NCBI GenBank assembly: GCA_034670405.1
Contig: JAXDDX010000192.1
Coordinates: 444,501-508,500, forward strand
DNA: 64,000 nt
DNA from: Hoplostethus atlanticus
Taxonomy: Eukaryota > Chordata > Actinopteri > Trachichthyiformes > Trachichthyidae
Reading direction: 5' to 3'
Shown here: positions 1 to 24,037 of the stretch, piece by piece
How positions within the stretch are numbered: position 1 is the stretch's first letter
Layout: each line of letters begins with the position of its first letter
Position numbers and translations under genes: made by a program
The notes under the pieces: model-generated
The model's database searches: none
What the model was told of the DNA's origin: nothing
Seen by the model: only the letters and a program-made list of their open reading frames with translations

Positions 1-188
1 GGAAAACGAGCACTTCTTCCCATGGTTAGAAACGGTGTGAGAATTGCAGTTTTTTGGGGGGTTGTGTGTTTCTTTGATAAGAGGACCGTTTTGGTGTACT
101 GGCGGCGGAGAGAGAGCACGGCAAGACCGACTGGAGCCGCTCTGCGCCCTCTGATTGGCTTGCACATATTTGAGGGAGAGAGACATTG

Positions 189-191
<3 letters not shown>

Positions 192-236
<45 letters not shown>

Positions 237-279
237 GGGGAGAGAAAAGAGAGAGAGAGAGAGAGAGAGGGGGGGGGAT

Positions 280-325
<46 letters not shown>

Positions 326-395
326 GGAGGGGGGTAGAGAGAGAGAGCGAGAGAGAGAGAGAGAGGGGGGGGGGGGGGAGAGAGGTAGGGGGGAT

Positions 396-445
<50 letters not shown>

Positions 446-553
446 GGGTTAGAGAGAAAGAGAGAGAGAGAGGGAGGGGGGGATAGAGAGAGAAAGAGAG
501 AGGGAGGGAGGGGGGATAGAGAGAGAAAGAGAGAGAGAGGGGGCGAGAGAGAA
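192..553. repeat. (GA)n-rich microsatellite tract
   Basis: About 360 bases of nearly pure AG dinucleotide runs broken by short G-runs such as GGGAGGGGGG. The purine strand is the given strand. Open reading frames across it encode only Arg-Glu repeats and are not genes. Purine-rich mirror-repeat tracts like this can form triplexes and are prone to assembly length error. Confidence 0.97.
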
Positions 554-597
554 TTAACGAGCGATGAGCGCAACCTCCTGGTCTCAGTGCTCCTGGT

Positions 598-846
598 CTC
601 AGTGCTCCTGGTCTGGGGTCCCCAAACCTTTTTCATATCAAAGACCCCCAGAGGTTTATATTGTTAAGTATAACCTCATTCACAATTCTGTAACTGTACA
701 GTGGGGAAAAGGAAACCTCTTATCTCAGCAGGCATCCTTATTGAATGAAATTATAGTGAAATTTAGAAATTCCTCATTTGTACCCCCTGGATCCCCATCG
801 AGGACCCCTCGAGGTCCCCGGACCACAGTTTGGGAACCACCATGAA
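598..846. mobile_element. Short non-autonomous DNA transposon (hAT-like MITE)
   Basis: About 250 bases with imperfect terminal inverted repeats. The left end reads GGGGTCCCCAAACC, and the reverse complement of the right end reads GTGGTTCCCAAACT (12 of 14 match). The inside is AT-rich and non-coding. Ends of the type TGGTTCCCAAAC are common on vertebrate hAT-family MITEs; the family assignment is inference. A tandem 15-bp direct repeat (TCTCAGTGCTCCTGG, twice) abuts the left end, so the exact boundary and target-site duplication are unclear. Confidence 0.5.
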
Positions 847-1999
847 TAAGGAAGCCTCCTGTTGATTTAAATCCATAAAAGCTGCCAGACCATCTTTGAA
901 AACAACCACGCAGCTTTAACTAATACATTTTCTAAGATATAAGATGTAGAGAAAGACGTTGATGCATCACCGGCTACTGGCACGGAGCTGCGGAGGTCGA
1001 TTTAATAAGGCGATTTCTAGTTGCAATTTTATCGATAGCCTTTTTAATAACTTTTACAGGCTACAGCTATCGAAAACAAACTTACAGCCAGGCACAAAGT
1101 TGGCAGGGAAGCCGCCAACATCAGCTCGTCCCAAACTGAGCTGCGATTTATGAGATCTTTTCCCGAAAGTTGCCAATTTCAATCGCGTATGAATCGAAAT
1201 CGGCAATATGAAATGAAATTGGCCAGAAAAAAAAGCACGCGCATACTGCCATCTGCTGGAGAAAGTCGATCAAAGGTTACGTCAGGTTATAACTTTGGCC
1301 CCGCCCACTTCAATGACAGTTGGCGCCGATCTGACCAATCACAGAACGAGCAAATGATGCTGCCTTCACATGCTGTTGGAAATATTGCCTTCAGTGCACG
1401 AAATGACCCAATAAAGTGGTAGATGGGACTGGGATTTTCTCTGACCCGAGTGGCCAAGATGTGACGTTTAAGGGCGATGAGCATGGAAGGCGTGTCAACA
1501 ATTGGTGGTAAAAGTAATGTATTTTATTATTATAGGTTATTGGTTGGCATGCTTTGTAAATAGTTTTTTATTATTGTATGTTTCTATTTGAACTCTCCGT
1601 TTAAATTTAAGTCATACAATAAAATTTACAACGGTTTTGGGGTAATAAAGTAATTTAAACGTTAATCACATGCCTGATGCATATTTCTTCCTCTTCATTC
1701 TGCCACTGCAGCACAAAAAAACAACGGCCACTAAAAATAACTTTTGTTACAGGGCCCATTTTGTTATTATTTCTGACCAAAACCACTTGAATGTACGACA
1801 AGGGCTATTTACGATTTTCCTGAGACGAAGGAGCTAACGAGGCGCACGTGAACGCAGCACGATTCCTCACCGACTGTCATGGCGTCTCCCTTGAAGGGGG
1901 ATTGGTCCAGGAGAAACTAGCCTGTGTCATTTATCAATTTCTTCGTTGTACCGAGCAGTTACAACCAACAGAAGCGGCTTTCCAGATCGAGATATCACC
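847..1999. other. Upstream flank of SAMM50, no gene recognised
   Basis: No coding exon is recognised here. The segment holds an AT-rich stretch (1500-1660), a CTCF-like motif (1246-1259, reverse strand), and a GC-richer stretch from about 1800 to 2000 that should hold the SAMM50 promoter and 5' UTR: a GGATTGGTCC (CCAAT-type) box near 1898 lies 100 bases before the start codon. No clear TATA box is seen. The transcription start cannot be fixed from sequence. Confidence 0.5.
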
Positions 2000-4900
2000 A
2001 TGGGGTCTGTCCATGCCAAGGTGAGCCACGTTCCCTCCGCACGAGAGACTTATCGGTGGACATTTAGCATGACCTCCCTGCCGAGTCGGTACTACAGGCT
2101 ATTGTGGCTCCACACCTGCATTGGTACTCGGTGTACTGTCACTCCTCTAGACCAGGCAGGAGCCACTGACACAAAGAATAGAAACTGAGGTGTAAAATGA
2201 AGTGTTCTTAAGTGCGCGTGTCAATTTTGATTTCAGTTTGTGAGTGCAATGATTTGGTAATACCTATTTTAGCCATGTATTATTTTCCATTCAACAGAGA
2301 GCACGTTGCTATGGCTTTATTTATGCTATTTCACCGGTTTGCCAGTCTTGTCCTTGGCTGTATCTGGACTGAGCCACCAGATCCCAGTCTGAGTGGCCAG
2401 TGGAAACCAGACACCTCCAGGCTCCCCAGTCCCTTCCCCACCCACCCACCCCCTCCTCCCTTCCCCTGCCCTTTCTCTCCCATGACAGCTGCCCTTTGAA
2501 ACCGTCTGATAAAGCTATGTATGAGTGTGTTAACATTGTGCTGTTCCTCGGGCCGTGGATGTGCAGAGTCTGGATCCTCTCCCAATGCATGGGCGTGACT
2601 TGGGCGTCAACCCTGACGATATGATTGAGCTTCCAGAGCCGGTGCAGGAGGCCAAACAGGAGATCCTGGAAAACAAAGACGTGAGTTGACAGTCAAGTTC
2701 TTCTCCTGGCGTTGAGACTATACTCACCAATCAGCTGCAGATGCAAACTCCAAGCCACGGGAGGACGCTGGTGTGAAAAGTGTCCCAATGAAACTTCTTT
2801 TTATTGCAGGTGGTTGTGCAGCACGTCAACATCCAGGGTCTCGGAAGAACTAAAGAGGATCTGCTCGGCTATGAGATCTCTGAAGTCTTCCATGCCAAAA
2901 ACCTCATTGATGTACGTATTGTAAACCACGGCAGGGCATCGTGACATAGGTCTACATAGGTCTACATAGGTCTACATAGGTCTACATAGGTCTGGAAAGA
3001 CGTAGAAAACTGAAAACAGGGTCCCGGAAGGTTTTGGAATCGGGCAAACAGGCTTGCAAAAGTATCAGTAAATTCTAAAGCTGCATCATCTTCAGCTTTA
3101 AAGAGCTTCATATTATAGCCCAGCATCTCTCAGCATCATCCTGAACACCGACACAAATCCAGTCAAGAAATCGAGGTCTGGGAAAAAGTCATTTTGAAAT
3201 GGTGGAAGGTGTCGGCGCCATGTCGGCCTCACTGAGGAGCTCTGTTTCTGTCTCGGCTGTCTACAGGTCATGAAGAAGTCCCACGTCGCCAGACAGAGGC
3301 TGCTCCGCCTGGGGATCTTCAAGGAGGTGGAGGTGCTGATCGATACGTCCGAAGGTAACTGAGTCCCTGGGTTTGTAAACAGTGAGTTAGGAGGAATTCG
3401 TGCCAGTTTTGTTAGACGGGGAGCCTGCAGGTCCTGGAAGAAGGCTTAAAATGTCTTAAAGTATATTATCTACACTCAAGGCCTTAAATGTTCCCAAATA
3501 CAGTTAAATAAACTTTAAAATGACAATAAGCTTTAAGCCTGATGTGCTCGTCCTCCTCAGGTACAGACGCTTTGCCCAACGGCCTCGATGTCACCTTCGA
3601 GGTGACGGAGATCAAGAGGCTGACAGGAAGCTACAACACCATGGTTGGCAACAACGAAGGGAGCATGGTGAGAGAAGATACCTTTCACTTACATTTCACT
3701 TTTCACATTTTCCTCTTGTTTTTGTGATGTTTTCCAACTCTTTACTAAGGTTGCACAAGTAATTGGGAAAAAAACGATTGAAATTACTGACGGCTGCAAT
3801 TTCACAAGAGGCTGCAACTTTTTGCCTCAGACTTATGGTGCTGTGATATCTTTGAACTCAAAACATGAAACAGGGCGGTTATACAGGCTGACAGGTCATA
3901 CAGGCTGTATGTGTGTCTGCCAGGTTCTGGGGCTGAAGCTGCCCAACATGTTCGGTCGTGCTGAGAAGCTGACCTTCCAGTTCTCCTACGGGACGAAGGA
4001 GACGTCCTACGGCCTGTCCTTCTTCAAGCCTCAGGCCGGGACACTTCGAACGCAAGTATGGGCAAAAAAAAACCTCCCTCCTTTTTTCTGCCAATCCTCT
4101 CGTCACTTAAAGTTTTCCAAGTAGTCAATGTCGTCCTTTAAAGTGTTTCATTTTCTAACACACAACTGGAAAATCAAAGAGGACGAGGTGCTAACGTCTC
4201 CATCTGTACCTCCAGGAGGTCTAGGTTCAGGATGCCGTTTCTTTGGAAGGTCAAATCACTCCATCTCTCCTCTTCACTTGTCTGAAGTAAACGCTGCCGT
4301 CTAGATGAGAGCGTACTTGTCTCTCTGCGGGTCGTTTTAATGGTCACAGTCCCGCCGTGGTGTCTTCTGTTTCAGCCTCACGCTCAACATGTACAAAGTC
4401 ACCGGCCAGTTCCCGTGGAGCTCCTTGAAGGAGACTGACAGGGGGCTGTCGGCAGAGCTGAACGTAAGAAGCTGTGTGTGTGTGTGTGTGTGAAGTACAC
4501 ATGGCTAAAGGTAGTTCCAAGACGTTTCCTACTTTTCACCGCTTCACGTCAACTTCCCTTCCCCCCTGCAGTTTCCCCTCGGCGTGACCAACCACACTCT
4601 GAAGTGGGAGGGCGTGTGGCGGGAGCTCGGCTGCCTGGCGCGCAGTGCCTCCTTCGCAGTGCGAGAAGAGAGCGGACACTCCCTGAAGTCTGCCGTCTCG
4701 GTACGGTTCTAACCCGCCTCCATGAATACGCAGTCCTATCTCTACATCTGTTTTCCTTTCTATGCTGATCCAGGAATATTGACGTCATGATCATTCTTTC
4801 CCCCCGGTGCCGATCCAGCACACCATGGCAATCGACTCAAGAAATTCTGCCATCTTCCCCAACAGAGGTGCCTTACTGAGGATCAACCAGGTGAGTGTGC

Positions 4901-7596
4901 ACGTGTGTGTTGGTGGACTCTGGTATCTAGTTCAGACAAACAAGACAAACAAACTGCTCCACCTCTTGGAGGCTGAGTCACGTGACTACGTCTCGTTGTA
5001 GTGTAACCCTGATGGAAGCACTGTAGTCTTCTGTGTCAGTACAGACGCTTGTTAAGAAGCTGAGTTAGATCGTCCCATCCTGCCCTGATGTCATGCTGAT
5101 CTGAGGTGTGTTGGTCCTGTAGGAGCTGGCCGGGTACACAGGAGGAGACGCCAGCTTCCTGAAAGAGGACTTTGAGCTGCAGCTCAACAGGCGACTCTTC
5201 TGGGACTCGGTAAGACAACGCAGTTCCTCTTAACCTGGTCAGCACAGTCTGAAATATAGATATATATATATAGAGGAACTTTATTTTGAATTATTTTACG
5301 TCCTTTTACACATTTTCTTATTGCCTTCCCTCCATAATTACAGACTTACTTGCATTTGTTACCACCAACTACTAGGACAAATTAATTGTGAGGTTTATTA
5401 TTGTGTTTGTGTTTTAAAGTTGTCACAGTTTCACGTTGTGTTTGTACGATATAAAATGTTCTCATTTTGGTATCCCGCCACTTCACTCTAATGAAGACAG
5501 AAATAGTTTTGAGTTTATTTTTTTTCTACCACCACTGCCAGAGTCTGGAGGACAACTTTATTTTGTAACTTTTTGACATACTTGCATTTTGGTTGTAATG
5601 GTAAACACTATAAACGATAAAAATGGTCCAGATCTTTTCTTTTTTTTTCCTACCACGCCCTTTTGATGATGACTTTATTTTGAATTGATTCGTTGTAGAA
5701 TTTATCAGTGACGGTACAATTATGCCGATTTGACACTTTCCTGGCATTATTACCAAGTTACTTTCCTGTTTCTCCTGTTTCTCTTTCTATCGTGTTTCTG
5801 CTCAGGAAATCGTCTCATTTATCATCATGTTTCTTGTTGATTTTACAACAATCTGTATTTGCTGATAAATCTGCATTTGTAGTGTATGTCATTTTAGTTT
5901 CCCTGAACAACCACAGGGGGGCGCCAGACTACAGCTAACACAGTTGACTTCTTCCTGAAGAGTGTTTCTCCTTCAGTTTCATCGCTGTTCTTTGTTCTGT
6001 TCTGTCTCCCCTAATATTTTGTGTGAGGTTTTGTGTCTCGGTGGTTTATAAGAGGAGTGTTTTGTCGTCTCAGGTCTTGTCTGCCTCTCTGTGGGGTGGG
6101 GCGCTGTGTCCCATTGGAGGACAGCCGTCCTGCATCGCCGACAGGTGCGTCTGAACTATCCAAGAGGTGTCACCTGGCTTCGACACCTCCCGGGCTGTCG
6201 CAGTGCACTTCACCGAATCACTTCTGAAATGTTTCAAGTGAAGCTCGGCTGCTTGTTGATCCACTTCCCTTTGAGGAATAAAAACCCAGATCGGAAATGT
6301 CCTGATAGTATCGGTCCTAAGTGATGGTTGAATGAAGGAAATAAGGTCTCTAACTCTTAAGATGTTCTGGGGAGGACCCAGACTGCCACCTTGGTGTGGA
6401 AATTCTCTCTATTTCTGGACTCTCAAGGTTGGCAAATAACATGAAATATCCATTTTTTAAATTTTGGCTCTAAAATACAGAGGACCCAGTCAGTAGAAGA
6501 GTTAGCATTTTGTCAAACAGGGATTCAAGTTACGGAAAAACTATCATTTGTTTTAATTTTGTGCTTTCGGTCGTTTTGAAGAGTAGTTGTCGCTTCTTTT
6601 GGAACAAAACTCATACTTTCATACTTCTGAATTTCTTCCTGCGTAACCGTGTAAACTCAGGTTGTTGTTCTGCTGGCTGCCTGTGAATGATGTTTCTACC
6701 TTGATTCTACCCAGATTCTACCTTGGAGGCCCCACCAGTGTGCGAGGGTTTGGGATGTACAGCATCGGGCCGCAGAGTGAAGGTGAGATCATCTCCTCCA
6801 GGGTTTGTACCCGTATGGTGGGTCTGACAGGTTTAACAGTGTAACGTGGCAGCAGTGTGTTGCCTCCTGCTGAGCCGCTCTCCTGGTGTACCTCAGGTGA
6901 CTACCTTGGTGGGGAGGCGTACTGGGCGGGCGGCCTCCACCTCTACACCCCCCTTGCCCTTCCGACCGGGCAAGGGCGGCTTCGGAGACCTTTTCAGAAC
7001 GCACTTCTTCCTCAACGCCGGCAACCTCTGCAACCTCAACTACGGTGGGTGGACTGAACACATTGTTAGATCCACTTAACTCCTCGTGTACTGGAAGAAG
7101 TCGGCTGGTAAACTGGAAACGGAAAGACTTGGGTACCAGTTAGTTTTAGAAGGTTATAGTGCATTTCATCTAACCAGACATCTCATGGGAACCCTGCATC
7201 ATCTGGACATTTGGGATGTCTCAGTCGTCCCAAGTGGTGTGACGTCTTTCCATGTGGTCTGTCTAGGTGAGGGTCCCCGGGCGCACCTCCAGAAGCTAGC
7301 CGAGTGTATCCGCTGGTCGTACGGGGCCGGCATCGTGCTGCGCCTGGGGAACATCGCCAGACTGGAGCTCAACTACTGCGTGCCCATGGGAGTTCAGAGT
7401 GGAGACAGGTATGGGGGGGGTAACGGGGTTCATGGGAAATGTGGTCTTCATTTTGAGAAACGCATGTAGCAACTTTTAAACAAGGAAGTGTCCTCGGCCG
7501 ACAATCCTCCTTCAACTTCCTCCTCTTCTTCTTCTTCTCCCTCCACGTAGGATATGCGACGGCGTCCAGTTTGGAGCGGGAATTCGCTTCCTGTGA
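2000..7596 (+). CDS. samm50: SAMM50, sorting and assembly machinery 50 kDa subunit (15 exons)
   Basis: Core Omp85/BamA-type beta-barrel of the SAM complex, which inserts beta-barrel proteins into the mitochondrial outer membrane. Exons: 2000-2020, 2567-2680, 2810-2911, 3267-3354, 3561-3667, 3924-4055, 4376-4463, 4572-4700, 4819-4890, 5123-5209, 6074-6144, 6715-6782, 6897-7044, 7267-7408, 7551-7596; all introns are GT-AG. The start sits in a strong context (ATCACCATGG) and gives MGSVHAK. A POTRA domain occupies roughly residues 45-125 and the barrel the rest. The Omp85 L6-loop motif is present as VRGF in exon 12, and the protein ends GAGIRFL. Two single-base insertions break the frame: a G near 4034-4035 (exon 6) and a C in the C6 run at 6948-6953 (exon 13). 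Discounting both gives 470 residues, against 469 in human. They are probably assembly or read errors; a decayed copy is less likely because every splice site is intact. Confidence 0.97.
2944..2993. repeat. 10-bp tandem repeat in SAMM50 intron 3
   Basis: Four to five copies of the decamer TCTACATAGG just after exon 3. The copies are nearly identical, so this is a recent or homogenised array. Confidence 0.9.
6222..6315 (+). mobile_element. Dispersed repeat family A, partial copy
   Basis: Lies in SAMM50 intron 11. It shares the block GTTGATCCACTTCCC, then GAGGAATAAAAACCCAGATC, then AAATGTCCTGATAG with copies at 26780-27060 (reverse strand) and 50468-50760. It was recognised by self-comparison within this window; class unknown. 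No coding capacity is seen. Confidence 0.75.
7425..7490 (-). mobile_element. Dispersed repeat family E, copy 1
   Basis: Lies in the last SAMM50 intron. Read on the minus strand it contains GCTACATGC, then TTTCTCAAAATGAAGACC and ACATTTCCCAT, which recur on the plus strand near 56132-56180. The shared core is about 30 near-identical bases with weaker similarity on both sides. Class unknown. Confidence 0.65.
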
Positions 7597-8142
7597 TGTC
7601 ATCACTCAGCTGCCCTGGAATACTCCAGCAAAAGGCCATGACGTGAAAAAGGGAGCGAGTATTGTCATTTGTCAGTTGTAACCTGTTAGTGTAACACTAG
7701 GCATGGGTCCCACCAGAATGCATCGTCCTGGACCCCCAACCCCTCTTCTGATATGTGCCAGTGACATCACCCACTGTGTTTCCCGTGGCAACGCAAAGAG
7801 AGATTAGGGCGTATCCCCCCTCTGCCTTCCAGGACCGACTTGTGTGTATCATTTTTGTTTGAAAGTTAAACCCACACCAAGCACTACTCCGACCGGATGA
7901 AACCAGAAACCAGCACTTTTCAGCAACAGACTAGGATTCTCTGTGTGTACGACGGGCGTCGACCCTCGTGCCAAAACGGTTGGTTCAGACGCTCGCCGTG
8001 AGGAAACGGAGGATCGACGCGTCATCTCCCAACCCGGCGGCAAGAGGCGGAGACCCCCCCGAGCAACACCCACCACCAGTGCTCTTACTGGCAGTCCTTT
8101 TTTTGATGTTTCTTAAGCTGTTCTATTCTGCACACAAATAAA
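7597..8142 (+). other. samm50: SAMM50 3' UTR with polyadenylation signal
   Basis: Sequence after the SAMM50 stop, ending at AATAAA (8137-8142) followed by T/GT-rich sequence. No ORF of interest. The cleavage site is inferred from the hexamer only. Confidence 0.6.
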
Positions 8143-9488
8143 CCACAGATGTTCCCCTGTTTCTGTCGTATACATTCAACAAGCCACCTGGTGTCAGTTC
8201 TCAGGACCTTGGTGTATTTGTCAGGTATTTATTTCTGCATTTAAAAACGTTTGAACTGAAACTTCTAAGGATAAAGGGCATCCTATTCAATGCAGAACAC
8301 ATTTGGTACAGTAAGGAAGGCATGCCCTTCATCATCAGCCTCTTGGCATGTATGTTTTGTCCCTGCAGCAATATTTTCTTCTATTTGTGTCTTTTTTTGC
8401 TGATACTTTTTTAGTGCTTCTCTGAAAGCTACGTAGTTTTCCTCATGTTTCATGAAGACAAAGTCAGAGTCTCCAGGAAACCAGTTATTTCAAAAGTAAA
8501 GCAGCATGAGTTGAATAAAAAGTTATTTCAAATTACGTACTGACACAAAGGGACATCCAGATTATGAAATACAGTATGTGTCATCAGGTCAACAGGGTTC
8601 AATCTGACCTTCATAGTAAGGGGCAGTGCTGGCCAAAGACAGCGTTCCACTTCCTAGATGACCGTAATGTGTGTGTGTGTGTGTGTGTGCGCGCCTACCG
8701 ACGCTGCAACATGACTGTTTGGACCTTTGCTCCGCGGGAACCTGTGTGGGGCAGTTGAGTGTGGCTGCAGCCAGACCTCTGTTTGATCAGAGCTCGTTGG
8801 GAGCCGGGGCAGGTGTAGCGTACTCTCTGATATCGGCTGCAGGTGAACGCTGCCCTGCAAAGCTGAAGAGCAGAAACTGTGATGAGTGAAACAGAGTATT
8901 TAGTTTATGTCGTTAAGTTTGTCTCTCTTCCTGCAAAAAAGTATTGTTGGTAAAGGCGTGAGCTGGGTATCATTTAAAAGCACGTATAGCTCTGATTTTC
9001 CTTGACATGAAGTTATAACCCCAGTCGTAACCTACATGTTAAGAAGCCAAATGTACAGCCTTTGTACAAAATAGCATGGGCATACTAACTTTGTGATCGG
9101 TGAAACTCAATACCTGACAAATGGTGGATTTGACACATGACACACTTTGTAGACCACAACTACCATGAAGGATATTGCCTTTCAGACAGGCTACTAGGTT
9201 AGGCTACTGAGTAAGACTGGCACCTACTATCCAGGGTAATGTTTGCCTCTGTGGTGCCAAGCCAAATGAATTTCAGAATCAGATGCACGCCTGGGCCCCA
9301 GGTAGATTTGAGAGCAGTATTCACACAACCAAAGCCAGATGTTCTTTACCAGTGTAAGTGAGGTCTAGTCTGGTTTCTACCTGAGAGTTCACCACAGGGC
9401 AACGTGTGCTTGCACAGTGGCACTCCTAAGATAGCAAAATCCAAATGCCTGCAACAGCAGGTGGAAACTCTGGGGGGTTTAATTTTGG

Positions 9489-9558
<70 letters not shown>

Positions 9559-10714
9559 TAACTCATGAGGAAGACATATGATGTATTGATAATGTAACAT
9601 TGTAATGTGAGTTGAATGATAATAACGATGAGCATTGCTTCAAATGCGTGTGGGTTGATTAAAGATGGTAATCTTAAATTGAAATGACTAGGTCAAAGTA
9701 AGTGCATTGAAGTTTACATAACGGTTTTCAATGTGTTCAAGTGCAATGCCAAAATTTGTTTCCCATAAAAAACGTTTCCCCGGTGTGCCTCGATTTCAAG
9801 CCCAAGAAAATAACAAAACCCTTTCCATTTTTGTGTTTTCCTATCTGACTTTTCAAGACTGAAAGTAGCCTATCGAAAGCAATCTACCTGATTGCCCCTT
9901 AATCTTATCTCACTACAAGTCCTTTGATTCTATGGCAGTTGTCAGGTTAAACATTAAACGACTTGTCATTTATTAAGCGCATTTTACCATACGATAATAT
10001 CCTTGTGCATTGGCAAAACAACATGCACCAAAGATAAAACCTGGACTCAAAATTTGGCACAGCACCTGTCCTGAGTTCTGATTGGCTGAGTCGCGTTCGA
10101 AACCGTTATAAAACAGCCGATAAACGCACACCTGGGAGAGCAGTTAATTTAAAACAATACATTTGTTAATTACATAAAAGTTACATAACAGTTAATGTAT
10201 GAATCAATTTCTAAATCACACAAATTAATTTAAAAAATAATTTGGTAAATTCGACGAAAATTAAGATACATATTACCACTCGTCAGCAACCACTTTGTTT
10301 AGCTACTGTTAGCTACGAACTTATACAGCTTGGCGAAATAATACAATTTCATCACAATTATTTTTAGTTGTAATTATTAAAAATAAAAGGTCCGTGTCTA
10401 ACGTTATTGTAGTTATTGAGTTATTGTAAAATATTCTCCTTTTACTTTAAATATCGACCTACGTGATTTAAATCCCCACGCGTGAACCAGTCGAGGTAGT
10501 GAACGTGAACGCGCACGTAAAGCACCAGGCAGCACGTACTCTGCTGTCGAGTATAAGCTGGCTGTGGCGAGCCCAAGCCACCGCCACTGACACACACACT
10601 TCGCGAGGCAGGTGTGTGTCGCCAGGAGCGCACATACCTCAGCAGGCCGGATACATTCTCCAGTGTTTTTTCATTTTTATTTTTTTTATTTAACTTAACT
10701 AAAACACCGCCATC
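8143..10714. other. Intergenic region between SAMM50 and ALDH1L2, with ALDH1L2 5' flank
   Basis: No coding exon is recognised. It holds a (GT)n at 8668-8690, a compound (GT)n(GA)n at 9491-9555, and AT-rich sequence from 10140 to 10440. Near 10077-10113 lie an inverted CCAAT box (GATTGGCTGAG) and a TATA-like TTATAAAA (10106-10113), with another TATA-like GAGTATAAGC near 10548. Which of these drives ALDH1L2 cannot be told from sequence. Confidence 0.5.
9491..9555. repeat. Compound (GT)n(GA)n microsatellite
   Basis: About 19 GT units passing directly into about 13 GA units. Intergenic. Confidence 0.97.
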
Positions 10715-22511
<11,797 letters not shown>

Positions 22512-24037
22512 GGCGCCAACCTCCCTAACGAACTCTGACCCCTCGACTGAATTGAACGGGACTCGTCTGCCTCGATCGGGCGTCCAGCTTCAGCTTTGCC
22601 TCCGGCCCGGCGAAAGCGAGAGCAGAGCGCCGCCATTTGTCTCGGGCCACAGCCTGGACGGCGTGCCTACCGCTTCTTCGCATTCTGCACGGAAACTTGC
22701 ATCACGGACACAAGGACACATGCACTTTTCCCAACAGCAAAACGGAAATCGCAATATATATATATATACATGAACCTGAGATGGGCGCGGCTGTTCCTGA
22801 TGGGAGCCAGGCTGGTTTCGACCGGTTAAACCCAACACAAGGTCGCAGCTGTTCCATGTTCAGTAGCATGATAGTGTTAAAGCATAACTGAGGACATTTT
22901 CCACCTGGACACCATTTTCCCATCTTTTTCTATCATAATGATCAATTATGACAGAGCTTCACTATAGAGCGACTTCTGTCTTGCGTCTCCAACAGTCCTA
23001 ACGGGCCGATGGACACTCGAAAGATGAACCCCTAAAGGCCCGCGGTGTTTTCCGACACATTGATCACTCCATAACGAGACGTTGGTAGAAATATGTCAAT
23101 GAAGATCATCTAGTCGTACCTTTCTTGTACAGTTTTGTAGCTAGGTGTGCCGTTGCTGTAGCACTTCATTGTTTCCTGTCTACATGCACCACAGCGTAAA
23201 GTAGTGCTAGCTAAAGTTTAGTCATAGATAAACTAAAAGGTGCCTTTGGGGTCGATGTTTCGAGTGTCCATCGGCTCATCAGGACTGTATTGGAGAGCTC
23301 TGCACGAGACTGATGAGATTTTGGTCAGAATCGATGGGAAAAGAGTCCAAGTGGGTAAAATGTCCAATCATTAATCCAAATGAAAACAAAATGGAAGCCA
23401 CAGAAAGAAAAAAGGGATCAGAGACATTGTTTTATTCTCAAACTGATTGACACAAGTCTTAATACGAGGACGTCATGACAGCCAAATGTGAGGTAACGGA
23501 TTTTAAAGCTGTAAATTATTTCCATTTTATTTGATTATTTATCCATTTTAGCTCGATCACACGTTCTGGTTCTTCACATCGTTTTAGTTTCGCAGCTGTC
23601 GGTGCCACATTTTAACTTCACTCACGACTCCCTTTGTCAAATTTCAGTTTATTTGTAAATATATTTTAACAAGAGGCAAAAAAAAAAGTATTTGATATAT
23701 TTTTTGACATTGTATTTGTCAGTCAGATGAACATTGTTATAACACTAGATTATATTTGTTCATTACACCAGCCTGACTTTTGATGTTTTTACATTTTAGA
23801 TCAATAGAAAATTAATATAAAAGACTATGAAGTGGAGAACTTAGTTTAGTTTTCTATTTGTCCCACACAAGCAGCAGCAGAAGGGCTAAGACGTTTTCAT
23901 CGTGCAATTCTGAGGCGTCACCGCCGGTAAAAGTGGCAAAGCAAAAAGTTATTTCTCTCATTTTGTTCACGGTAACGAGCCAACCCATCAATAAACCGTC
24001 TGTCTTCAGTCATAAATGTCGTCCAATGGTGAATAAA
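22512..24037 (+). other. aldh1l2: ALDH1L2 3' UTR with polyadenylation signal
   Basis: About 1.5 kb after the stop with no coding exon, ending at AATAAA (24032-24037) in GGTGAATAAACTTTGAC. An earlier AATAAA lies near 23991. It holds a short (TA)n near 22756. The extent is inferred from the hexamers. Confidence 0.55.

Noticed and set aside
22-486. 154-codon Arg/Glu repeat ORF at the left edge
   Set aside because: It is a translation of the (GA)n tract with no start context, domain or splice support.
5210-6073. Recurrent ACTTTATTTTGAATT phrases in SAMM50 intron 10
   Set aside because: Spacing and flanks differ between occurrences; looks like chance in AT-rich sequence rather than a tandem array.
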